NCBI RefSeq assembly: GCF_036199905.1
Contig: NZ_CP108109.1
Location: forward strand, 3,209,501-3,273,500
DNA length: 64,000 nt
Reading direction: 5' to 3'
DNA from: Streptomyces sp. NBC_00223
GTDB taxonomy: Bacteria > Actinomycetota > Actinomycetes > Streptomycetales > Streptomycetaceae
Shown here: positions 44,310-52,900 of the stretch, in pieces
Position numbering within the stretch: position 1 is the first letter of the stretch
How the letters are laid out: every line of letters starts with the position of its first letter
Notes under the pieces: model-generated
Database searches by the model: none
What the model was told of the DNA's origin: nothing
What the model saw: only the letters and a program-made list of their open reading frames with translations
Position numbers and translations under genes: made by a program

Positions 44310-45158
44310 TCAGGTGCTGGCGGGCGCGGCCGGCGGAGCGGCGTCGGGGCCCGCGGAGCGGTCGGCGCGAGGGTCCACGAAGGTGGCCGCGGGTTGGTCC
44401 GCGGGTTCGCCGGCGCTCTGGTCGTCACGTTTGTCCGGGCGTTTGCCCGTGGTGCCGCCCGCGGCCGCGCTCGCGAAGGGATCGGCCGTGAAGGGATCGG
44501 CAGCCGGGTCGTCGAAGGGCGCGACCCAGAAGAACTCGCCCTCGGGCTCATAGCCGTAGAGCAGCCCGGTGCTGCCCGAGGTGAAGGTGTCCTCGCCGTT
44601 CTGCCGGACCTGGACGATCGCGGTGGAGCCGTCGGCCGCGGTGACCTCGGCCTGGCCGAACCGGTCGGTGACCCTTCCGGTGCGGATCACGCAGAGCAGG
44701 CCGACGAAGTCCGCGCGGGAAGGCGCGGGTTCGGCGGGGAAGAGGCGGCGCAGCGGCCGTACCAGCAGCCAGGTCAGCGCCCAGGAGCCGATCAGCGCGG
44801 CGATCAGGACGGCGCAGGACAGGGCGGCGCGGACCGGGCCGTGGACTCCGCGGCCGTCGACGGCGGCGGAGCCGGCCAGGCTCAGGAACCAGGCGAGGGC
44901 GATCAGCAGCGACAGCACGACGGTGACGGGCACGCCGCCGAGGCCGGCGCCTGCCAGCAGCCCGGTCTCGCCGTGTTCCCCGTCCGCGTGCCCGTCGGGG
45001 CCCCCGTGGTGGTCGGACCCCATGTGGTCGTGGTGGCCGGGTCCGTGCGCGTCGGCACCGCCGACCAGCACCAGACCCCAGAAGCCGACCACGACCACCA
45101 GCGCCCCTCCGAACAGCACGGTCGGAAAGCCGAGGACGACGTCGGTGAACTCCCCCAT
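44310..45158 (-). CDS. NfeD/YqiJ-like membrane protein with OB fold and His-rich loop
   Basis: The 282-aa protein has an N-terminal helix (VLFGGALVVVVGFWGLVLV), a His/Asp/Gly-rich loop at about residues 37-66 with some nine histidines, and two more helices (VTVVLSLLIALAWFLSL, ALSCAVLIAALIGSWALTWLLV). The OB-like domain contains CVIRTGRVTDRFGQAEVTAADGSTAIVQV. The C-terminus is acidic and Pro-rich. In E. coli, YqiJ (OB fold) pairs with the flotillin YqiK in the same way. It probably regulates or anchors the flotillin. The His-rich loop may bind metal, but that is a guess. Confidence 0.8.
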   Translation of the reverse strand: MGEFTDVVLGFPTVLFGGALVVVVGFWGLVLVGGADAHGPGHHDHMGSDHHGGPDGHADGEHGETGLLAGAGLGGVPVTVVLSLLIALAWFLSLAGSAAVDGRGVHGPVRAALSCAVLIAALIGSWALTWLLVRPLRRLFPAEPAPSRADFVGLLCVIRTGRVTDRFGQAEVTAADGSTAIVQVRQNGEDTFTSGSTGLLYGYEPEGEFFWVAPFDDPAADPFTADPFASAAAGGTTGKRPDKRDDQSAGEPADQPAATFVDPRADRSAGPDAAPPAAPAST

Positions 45159-45290
45159 TCCCGCTCGCCTCCCCCCGTGTGGCTCTTCGACCGCCGTGAC
45201 GATCCTCGCAGTGGGGAGAGGTGAACGGCACTTCCGGTTTCCGGCAGTCTTGACGGCCCTTGGCGTCCTGGACCGCCCGCAACCGAAACG

Positions 45291-45333
45291 CCACCGGCCG
45301 CCGTCCGCGCGGTGGCGCGGAGGGCGGCCGGTG
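45291..45333 (-). terminator. Terminator of yceI
   Basis: CACCGGCCGCC and GGCGGCCGGTG form a perfect 11-bp stem with a 20-base loop that can fold further. It lies 45 bases past the yceI stop; on the minus strand GGCGTTTCGG follows. Confidence 0.6.
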
Positions 45334-45377
45334 AGTGGCTGTGGGGTACGAGCCGGTCGGGCCTGGCAGCGGGTCGG

Positions 45378-45917
45378 TCAGACCTGCGCGGCCTCGACCT
45401 CAAGGGCGATCCGGATCTTGTCGCCGACCGCGGCACCCGCCGCGCCGCCGGTGATGCCGAAGTCGCTGCGGCTGATCTCGGTCGCGGCCGAGAAGCCGGC
45501 CACGGCGTTGCCGTCGAAGCCCTTGCCGAAGCCGTTCAGCTCGAGCTTGAGGGTGACGGTCTTCGTCACGCCGTGCAGGCTCAGCTCACCGTCGACCTGG
45601 AAGACCTCGGAGGTCTCCGGGCGGATCGTGGTGGAGGAGAAGGTCAGCTCGGGGAAGTTCTCGACGTCCAGGAAGTCCGGGTTGCGCACGTGGGCGTCGC
45701 GGCCCTCGTTGTTGGTGCTCACGGAAGCGGTCTGGATCACGGCGTTCACCGAGGACTCCAGGGGGTTCTCTGCGGTCACGATCGTGCCCTCGAAGGCCGT
45801 GAAGTGGCCGCGGACCTTCGAGACGCCGAGGTGGCGGACGTAGAAGGACACGTCGGAGTGGACGGCGTCGATCTTCCAGGTGCCGGCGACGTAGCCAGGG
45901 ATCACTTCGGTGGTCAT
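45378..45917 (-). CDS. yceI: YceI family lipid-binding protein
   Basis: The 179-aa protein has the YceI lipocalin-like barrel: WKIDAVHSDVSFYVRHLGVSKVRGHF at the start, VNAVIQTASVSTNNEGRDAHVRN, then FSSTTIRP and DGELSLHGVTKTVTLKLEL. The family binds isoprenoid-type lipids. There is no signal peptide, as in many actinobacterial members, so it acts in the cytoplasm. It diverges from a MarR gene across about 100 bp with dyads, so MarR probably controls it. Confidence 0.93.
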   Translation of the reverse strand: MTTEVIPGYVAGTWKIDAVHSDVSFYVRHLGVSKVRGHFTAFEGTIVTAENPLESSVNAVIQTASVSTNNEGRDAHVRNPDFLDVENFPELTFSSTTIRPETSEVFQVDGELSLHGVTKTVTLKLELNGFGKGFDGNAVAGFSAATEISRSDFGITGGAAGAAVGDKIRIALEVEAAQV

Positions 45918-45957
45918 GGGGGGCTCCTCGGGGGGCGCGTGGGCAAGCAGTAGATGA

Positions 45958-46000
45958 TTGAGCTTTCACTCACCATAACGCTCGGGTATTGAAAGTTCAA
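45958..46000. promoter_or_regulatory. Candidate MarR operator(s) between yceI and marR
   Basis: TTGAGCTTTCA at 45958-45968 is the inverted near-copy of TGAAAGTTCAA at 45990-46000. The latter lies in TTGAAAGTTCAA, itself a 12-bp palindrome. The dyad lies in the short divergent promoter region, the usual place for a MarR self-operator. Confidence 0.55.
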
Positions 46001-46019
46001 CCACCCTTATGCTGGACCC

Positions 46020-46550
46020 ATGAGTGGCGACGTGCGGTGGCTGACGGAGGCGGAGCAGGAGATCTGGCGGGCGTACATGACGTCGAGCGTGGAGTTCTCG
46101 GCGTATGTCGACCGGCAGATGCGCCGGGAGTCCGGCATGCCCATGGCGTACTACGAGATCCTGGTCCGGCTCTCGGAGTCGGACGGGCGATGTCTGAGGA
46201 TGAGCGATCTCGCGGAGGCGTCGCAGTCCTCGCGCAGCCGGCTCTCGCACGCGGTGGCGGCGCTGGAGAAGAACGAGTGGGTGCGGAGGAAGCCGGCGGA
46301 CGCCGACCGCAGGGGGTGGGTGTGCGAGCTGACCGACGCGGGGTTCGCGGCGCTCGCCGCGGCGGCGCCGGGGCATGTCACGGCGGTCCGTGAGCACCTT
46401 TTCGACGTCCTGACGCCGGAGCAGCTGGACACGTTGCGGGAGATCGGGCTGGCGATCAGTGCGGGGCTCCGTGCGGAGTGCGAGGAGGCGAGGGCCGCGG
46501 AGGCGGAGGACGACCCCTGCGACCCCGCCTCCGGCGCACCCCCCTGCTAA
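46020..46550 (+). CDS. MarR family transcriptional regulator
   Basis: This 176-aa protein is a MarR winged-helix dimer. The MAYYEILVRLSESDGRCLRMSDLAEAS segment, the recognition helix QSSRSRLSHAVAALEKNEWV and the wing RRKPADADRRGWVCELTDAG are clear. The C-terminal 25 residues are Ala/Glu-rich, ending near a Cys. It diverges from yceI and probably controls it through the dyads in the gap. Confidence 0.92.
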   Translation: MSGDVRWLTEAEQEIWRAYMTSSVEFSAYVDRQMRRESGMPMAYYEILVRLSESDGRCLRMSDLAEASQSSRSRLSHAVAALEKNEWVRRKPADADRRGWVCELTDAGFAALAAAAPGHVTAVREHLFDVLTPEQLDTLREIGLAISAGLRAECEEARAAEAEDDPCDPASGAPPC

Positions 46551-46581
46551 CCCCAGCCACCCCGGGCCGAAGGCCCAGACC

Positions 46582-47143
46582 CCCCGCCGCCACGGCGAGC
46601 AACCCCCGCGGCGCGGACCGGGGGCGCCAAACCCGCCTGGCCGCCGGGGCAGCGACCCTCGCGGAAGCGCCCGGGGCGGCCGGTGCCCAAAAATCTGCCT
46701 CGGCGCGGCAGCGACCCCCCGCGTAAGCGCCCAGCGCGGGCCGAAGGGCCCAGTAACTCCCCGCCGCAACGGCGAGCACGCACGCGGCGCGGACCGGCGG
46801 TGCCGAACCCGCCTGGCCGCCGGGGCGACACCGCCCAGTCCCGGCAGGACCGGCGCACGCGCGGCGCGGTCGTATCCGACGTCCCGCCGGCAGGTGGGCT
46901 TGGCACCGCCGAGCTGCGGCATCGGGGTGCTCACCGTCGCGGCGGAAAAAGCTGGCGGGCTCGCCACCGACCATGCAGACGTCCCACCGGCAGGTGGGCT
47001 CAGCACCGCCGGGATGCGCCGTCGGGGTAGCCGCCGTCGCGGCGGGAAGAGGGGCGGGCTCGCCGCCGCCCCCAGACGCCCCGCCGGCAGGTGGGCTCCG
47101 CACCGCCGGTCCGCATCATCGGGGTGCTCGCCGTCGCGGCGGG
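46582..47143. repeat. Five copies of a ~65-bp intergenic repeat, two direct and three inverted
   Basis: Copies at about 46582-46649 and 46759-46825 contain the core ACGGCGAGCA, then GGTGCC and ACCCGCCTGGC. Copies at about 46881-46945, 46981-47046 and 47079-47143 carry the same pattern inverted (GCAGGTGGGCT, CACCGCC, GTCGCGGCGG). The last three recur every 97-100 bp. The first two belong to a longer duplicated block of more than 100 bp. They fill the 630-bp gap between marR and the PucR gene, where no gene is evident. Confidence 0.8.
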
Positions 47144-47180
47144 AAAGCGGGAAAGAGGGGCGGGCGCGGGGCCGGGGTGG

Positions 47181-48290
47181 TTAGAGGGGCTTTGTGGGCC
47201 AGTTGAGGAGGCGGGCGCCCAGGGCTGCCGTTTCGAGGGTGTAGCGCTGGAGGGGGTCGTCCGGCGCGAAACCCGTGATCGCCGCTATCCGCTCCAGCCG
47301 GTACGACAGCGCCCGCACACTCAGGTCCAGGCGACGAGCCGCCTCCGCGTTGACATAGCCCGCGGCCGCGTACGCCGTGATCGTCTCGACCAGCGGCTCC
47401 GCCCCGCCCCGCGCCTGCGCCAGCGGCCCCAGCACCGTACGCACCAGATCCGCCATCGCCGCCCGGTCCCGCATCAGCACGGGGAAGACCAGCAGATCGG
47501 CCGCGTTGAGCACGGGAGCGGTCAGACCCAGCCGCTCCGCGAGATCCAGCGCGCTCAGCGCCTCCTCGTAGGAGCGGACCACCCCCACCGCCCCGCTGTG
47601 CGCCCGGCTGACCGCGACCTGGCCGCCGGCGGCGAGCTTCACGAAGGCGTCGAGCGTCGGCCGCTGCGTGGTGGGCGCGATACAGACCAGCCGACCGTCC
47701 TTGGGCGCGACCAGCGCGTCGTGGTCGCCGAACCGCCCGGCCAGCTCGCGTTCGATCCGCCGCAGCAGCGTATGCGTCGCGTCGTACGCCTCCCCCTCGG
47801 GCGGCGCGGCCACCGCGACGACATGCCGGTCGGCCAGCCGCAGCCCGAAGCCCTCGGCCTGCTCGGCGATCCGCCCGGGGTCGCTGCGGCCGTACAGCAG
47901 ATCGTCCACGAAGGTCCGCCGTGCCGCCTCGGCCCTGCGCACGGCGTGCCGCTGGGCCCGGTCGTGGCCCTCCGCGAGTGCCGCGACCCCCGTTTCGAGG
48001 GCGGCAAGCACGGCCGTACCGACCCTGCGCAGTTCCGCGGCGTCCCGGGCCTTGGCCACTCCCGGCAGCGTGGGCCACGCGCGGCGGGCCGCGGCCAGAT
48101 GCTCCGCAGTCAGTTCACGCAGCCCGAACCCGGAGTCCGCGGCATGCTCGCCGATCACCCGCCGGCTGTCCCGCTCGGCCCGGTTGAGCACGCGGCAACT
48201 GCGCGATATCTCGGCCAGCGACTCCGGAAAACCCGCCACGAACTCCGCGGGCACGGCGCCGCCGCCCTCCCCCGCCGCCGACGCCACCAC
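47181..48290 (-). CDS. PucR/CdaR-type transcriptional regulator
   Basis: The 369-aa protein has a GGDEF-like central region (RHVVAVAAPPEGEAYDATHT to VVRSYEEALSALDLAERLG) and a C-terminal PucR helix-turn-helix, ETITAYAAAGYVNAEAARRL followed by LSVRALSYRLERIAAITGF. Such regulators respond to small metabolites. The start is uncertain: a pair of GTG codons at 48290-48285 is chosen, and an in-frame GTG at 48350 is possible. It is not obviously linked to its neighbours. The gap upstream, before tatA, is ordinary. Confidence 0.82.
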   Translation of the reverse strand: MVASAAGEGGGAVPAEFVAGFPESLAEISRSCRVLNRAERDSRRVIGEHAADSGFGLRELTAEHLAAARRAWPTLPGVAKARDAAELRRVGTAVLAALETGVAALAEGHDRAQRHAVRRAEAARRTFVDDLLYGRSDPGRIAEQAEGFGLRLADRHVVAVAAPPEGEAYDATHTLLRRIERELAGRFGDHDALVAPKDGRLVCIAPTTQRPTLDAFVKLAAGGQVAVSRAHSGAVGVVRSYEEALSALDLAERLGLTAPVLNAADLLVFPVLMRDRAAMADLVRTVLGPLAQARGGAEPLVETITAYAAAGYVNAEAARRLDLSVRALSYRLERIAAITGFAPDDPLQRYTLETAALGARLLNWPTKPL

Positions 48291-48491
48291 AGCCCCCCGA
48301 CCCCCATCCCTGCCGACTCGGTCGGGACGCCACTTCCGACATCCGGACACCGAGAAGGTACCAAGACTGCCGGATCCCGGAAACAGGGCATACAGAAGCA
48401 GCCCCTGGGCCCGGCTCCGGGCGGGGCTGCGGACGGCGGGCCGCCCGCGGGATCCCGAACGGGCTCGCGGGGCTCGAAGGAACCCGCGGGC

Positions 48492-48767
48492 CTACTTGGC
48501 GGAGGTGGTCGGCGTCGCGGTCGCCTCGCTCGCCGTCACCACGTCGCTCGGGGTGATCGCCTCGGGCGCCGGGGTCGACGTGGCGGTCGGCGCGCTGCCT
48601 TCGGCGGGCGCGTCGTCGCTCTTCATCGCCTTGGCCTCGGACTTGAGAATGCGCATCGACTTACCGAGACCGCGCGCGGCCTCCGGCAGCTTCTTGGAAC
48701 CGAAGAGCAAGATGACGACGATCGCCACCAGGATCAGGTGCCCCGGCTCCAGCCCGTTTCGCAACAT
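48492..48767 (-). CDS. tatA: Twin-arginine translocase subunit TatA/E
   Basis: This 91-aa protein is a TatA-type pore subunit for export of folded proteins. The N-terminal helix GHLILVAIVVILLFGSKKLPEAARGLGKS is diagnostic, with the FGSKKLPE hinge and the amphipathic helix. The C-terminal tail is Thr/Ala/Ser-rich. It is separate from any tatC, as is common in actinobacteria. It starts with ATG at 48767. Confidence 0.9.
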   Translation of the reverse strand: MLRNGLEPGHLILVAIVVILLFGSKKLPEAARGLGKSMRILKSEAKAMKSDDAPAEGSAPTATSTPAPEAITPSDVVTASEATATPTTSAK

Positions 48768-49111
48768 GGGACCTCGCTTCGTTGAAGGGCCGACAGCTGA
48801 TGCTTCGGCTCTCGCATTGTCACCCGAAAGCCGGCGCCGACGGCACCCAGGTTCTCAAAGCATGCGCAAAAACGCCGTGAACGGAAAGACCCCCCTTCGG
48901 CCGGCGCCCCCGTCCCGGGCCCCCGGCGGGAGCCGCGCACGGCGCCAAACCCCGTGTGACCAGGGATTTTCCAGCCGTACGCGGCCCAGGGAGGCGGTCC
49001 GGGCGCCGCGTACCGCCGTACGGACTCCCGCGGGCGGATGGCCGGGACCGTACGACCGGGACGGCAAATGGTCTGGACCGGTGGGACAGCTTTAGCGCGC
49101 CCGTTCGGTCG
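48768..49111. other. 344-bp gap between tatA and gtrA, no gene seen
   Basis: I see no convincing gene here. The part next to tatA is moderately AT-rich and probably carries its promoter. An open frame near 48862 (MRKNAVNGK...) is Pro/Arg-rich, has no ribosome-binding site and is not accepted. Confidence 0.5.
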
Positions 49112-49735
49112 TCACGCGGCGACGGTGACCTTTCCGCGGTGCAGCACGCGGTGGCGGTAATGCGGCCGGGCCGGTCGGCGGGCGAAGACGACCAGCCGCA
49201 GGACGAGGAAGCGTCCGGTACCCGCGAGCGCGGAGGCGGCGAGGTAGACGGCCTGGGTCAGCAGCGGCGACGGGTGCGGGTGGAGGGCGCCCAGGGCGAG
49301 TACGGCCGCGGTGGTGAAGAGGTAGCCGGCCGCCAGGGTGAGCGCGGACTTGGCGTGAATGCGCCAACCCGCTGATCCCGCGCCTCCCGTGCCGAAGGTG
49401 AAGCGGTGGTGGAGCTCGGTGGCGAGCAGCGTGGACACCACGGTGACGACCGCGTTGGCGACGGCGAACGGCACCCGGCCCGCGACGAGCAGCAGCACCC
49501 CGCTGGAGAGCAGGCTCACGCCGCCGCCGCACACCACGAACCGTACGAACGCGGCGACCGGCCCGCGCGGCTTCGCGCCGGCCGGAACCGCCGGGGCCTC
49601 CGCGGGAGCCTCAGCCGGGGCCTTCGTCGGGGCCTTTGTCGGAGCCGGCGCAGGAACGCCCGCCCGAGCCGCCGGCACGCCGGCCGCCGGTGCCTCCGCC
49701 GGAACCGCCGCCCTCGCGGTGCTCGTCGTCTCCAT
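49112..49735 (-). CDS. GtrA family membrane protein
   Basis: The 207-aa protein has an N-terminal Ala/Pro/Lys repeat-rich segment (APTKAPTKAPAEAPAEAP) followed by four helices typical of GtrA: FVRFVVCGGGVSLLSSGVLLLVAG, FAVANAVVTVVSTLLATEL, ALTLAAGYLFTTAAVLAL and QAVYLAASALAGTGRFLVLR. GtrA proteins take part in polyprenyl-linked sugar transfer. The ATG at 49735 has AGGGGG six bases upstream, whereas the in-frame ATG at 49759 has none. A short basic tail ends the protein. Confidence 0.85.
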   Translation of the reverse strand: METTSTARAAVPAEAPAAGVPAARAGVPAPAPTKAPTKAPAEAPAEAPAVPAGAKPRGPVAAFVRFVVCGGGVSLLSSGVLLLVAGRVPFAVANAVVTVVSTLLATELHHRFTFGTGGAGSAGWRIHAKSALTLAAGYLFTTAAVLALGALHPHPSPLLTQAVYLAASALAGTGRFLVLRLVVFARRPARPHYRHRVLHRGKVTVAA

Positions 49736-49909
49736 GGACGTCCCCCTGCTCTCTGCCATGACAGCACTGTGCCCGGCGCCGCCGACACGGCGCCCACACG
49801 ACGCTGACACGGCACGCACGGGGCGGACATCCCCCGTCGGCGGGGTGTCGACGGCCGCTCGGTTCTCGGCCCCGCCGGGCGCGGGATACGGTTTTCGCAG
49901 GGGGTGCGC

Positions 49910-52900
49910 ATGGACGTGGAGTTCATCCAGTCGGTGGCCCGGGTCGGGTCGTGGGTCAGGGTCGCCCTGCTCAGCGGGGACAGCTGCGAAGGGCTGCTGG
50001 AGGAGCTGACCCTGAACCGGATGACGGTACGTCAGGAGGACGGCGTCCCGGTGGCCGTCGCGCTGGCCGCCGTCGCCATGGTCAAGCCGCTGTCGCCGCC
50101 GTCGAAGGGGGCGTTACCCCCGACCGCCGACCGGACCCCGCCCGCCCCGGAGGCCGCGCCAGCGCCCGCGCCCGTACCCGCCGCCTTACCCCACCTCCCC
50201 GGCCCGACCCCGGCAGAGCCCGCCGCCGTACCCGAACCCGTCGCGGGCCACGCGCCCGTCGCAGGCCACGCGCCCGCCGCCGTACCCGAGCCCGTACGGC
50301 AGCCCGCCCCCGTACGGCAGCCCGTCACCGCCCCCGCCGAAGCCGCCCGGGCCGCCGCCGTCGCCATCGCGCTGGACACCGTCGCCGAACTGCCCGTGCT
50401 CCCGGTCGACCTGGAGATCGACGTCGCCCCGGAGAACCGCGGCGAACTGCTGCGGATCAAGGACTCCTTCCAGTACGCGGTCAAGGCGCACGAGCTGGAC
50501 CCCCGGCACGCCCGGGTCGCCAAGTGCTACGCCCGCACCCTGCACCTGTGGAACGCCGAGCGGGACAACGCCGCGCTCGCCCGGGTGCTCGGCGCGTTCG
50601 CGATCCTCAAGGAGGACGTGGAGTCCGCCCACCGCTATCTCAATCTGGCCGCCGAGGGCGGGGACGTCACCGCGTGGCGGCTACTGGCGGTGACCTCCGC
50701 CCGCCGGGCCGACCCCGACACCGCGCTCTACGCGCTGCTGCGCCTCTTCCGGCACACCGCGCCCGCCGCCGACCCCGCGGCCTGGCAGGCGCTGCTCGTC
50801 CTGCTCGACGCCGCCGCCGGCACCCGGGCCCGGCTCGGCGAGCTGCGGGACGCGCCCGGGCACGACGACGACGCCCGCGCCGACGTAGGGGCCGCGCTGG
50901 GCTCGACGGTCCCGGTCACCGTCCCGGCGCCGCGACCGGCGGGCGCGCTGCCGCTGCCCGGCGGCCGGCAGGCGCCCGCGCCACGACCCGCGGCCCTGGT
51001 CCATACCCCTGTCCGCGGTTCCGCGCCCGCCGCCCGCGCCGAGGCCCTGCGCAAAAGCGGGCGGGCGGCGGCCGAGGACACCTACCAGACGGCCAAGAAC
51101 CTGGAGCACGGCAAGGAGTTCGAGCGCGCCAAGGCCGCCTACCGCAAGGCGATCAAACGCGGCGGCGCCAAGCGGGAGAGCGCCGTGAAGGACCTGGCGT
51201 GGCTGACCCGCAGGATCGACGGGCCCGAGGCGGCGCTGCGGGTGGTCGAGGCCGAGTTCCCCGGTCTGATCAGGCCGGGCGACGCCCTCGACAACATCAT
51301 GATCGACTTCCTGACCGGCGCCCGCCGCTACCCCGAGGCGCTGGAACGCCTGGAACGGCAGGCCCGCAGGGGCGATCTGACCAGCAGCAAGCGTTACCAC
51401 CTGCTGCACCAGATCGCGTACGTCAAGCTTGCCGACGGCCAGGACGCCACCGCCGACTGGCAGTCGGTGATCGATCTCAACCCCGAGGACCAAGCCGCCC
51501 AGCGCGGTCTGGCGCTCGCGCTGATCCAGCGCGGTCTGTCCGGCGACCTGGACCGCGCCGAGGAGCTGGTACGCGGCCATGTCGCCGGGCAGACCGAGAC
51601 GATCAGACGGCGGATCGCGGCCCTGCGGCAGGGCGACAACAGCGGCCAGGACGCCTCGGACTGGATGGAACGGATGCTGGAGGCCAATGACGTCCTCGCC
51701 GACTCCACCCCTCCCCTGGTCACCTACGTCGTGCAGAACTACTCGGAGCTGGCCAACAGCACGAAGGAGGGCCGCGAGCGGCGCCGGGGCCGGGTCAACC
51801 GCGGCGACCTCAACACCATGGCCGAGTCCGCCCGGCAGTGGCGGGCCACCGGCCAGGAGGAGAACAGCGTCCAGGCGTACATCTCCGCCTCCGTGCTCGC
51901 CCGTGAGCTGGGCGAGCCCAACGCGCAGCGCTATCTGTGCCTGGGGCTGATCATCCTGGCCGACATCGTGCGCGACCGGCAGCAGCAGGAGTCCGCCCGC
52001 GATCTGTACTGCGCGGCGCTGGCCGCCGCCGACGAGCGCGAGGACGACGACCGGCCGCGCGATGTGCGCACCGCGCTGATCGGCTATCTGCGCTCGCTCA
52101 ACGGCCGGCTGACCGGGCCCCGGCGGCGCAGGGACCGCGAGGAGTCGATCCCGCTGGTCGCCAAGGTCGCCGACGTGCTCGAAGAGGAGTACACGCGCTC
52201 CGGCACGGCCGTCTTCGACCTCTTCCCGCCGCTGTTCGCGGACACCGGGCAGCCCCGGGAGGTGGTGCTCGAAGCGCTCGCCCGGCGGCCCGCGCTGCTG
52301 GACGCGGCGGCCGACCACCTCGGGGTGACCCAGCGGCCCGGGGCGCCGCTGCGCACCGAGCTGGCCGCCTGGCAGTCCGTCGGCGACCGCTGGAACCGCT
52401 ACCGCCGGCAGATCGAGCACGCCCGCGACGAGCTGCGCCAGCTCACCATCGAGGACGGCGCCCTGGAGTCGGCGATCACCCGGGTGCGCGAGTTGATCGA
52501 GATCAGCCCCGAGTCCCTGCACGAACCGCTGGACCGGGTGCTCAACGGCCTGTACGAGCTCCAGCGGTTCGGCCGCGAGGTGTCCTTCGAGGAGCGCGAG
52601 AACTGTCTGCGGCTGGCCCGCGGCGCCGCCGCCGAGGTGCGCGCCGACATCGCCCGCGGCCCGACGAGCCTGGCCGTCGGGCTGATCGAGCCGGTCGCGC
52701 TGCACATCCAGGACCTGGTCGAGCAGGCGCGTACATATCTGCTGACCAGCCAGCCGCCGCGGCCCGAACTGAGCCTGGCCCTGGAGCAGAGCAGCGGCGG
52801 GCACAACGGAGTGGTGACCGTGCAGATCAAGGTCTCCAACGCGCCCGGCATGGCCCCGGTCGAGTCTCCGCAGCTGGTGATCGCCGACGACCCGACGCTG

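Noticed and set aside
46881..47143. Three evenly spaced repeats as a possible CRISPR or small-protein array
   Set aside because: Whole units including spacers are similar, some copies are inverted, and reading frames across them show no conserved peptide.
48862..48960. Small plus-strand frame starting MRKNAVNGK in the tatA-gtrA gap
   Set aside because: It has no ribosome-binding site, and the translation is Pro/Arg-rich and unlike any known peptide.
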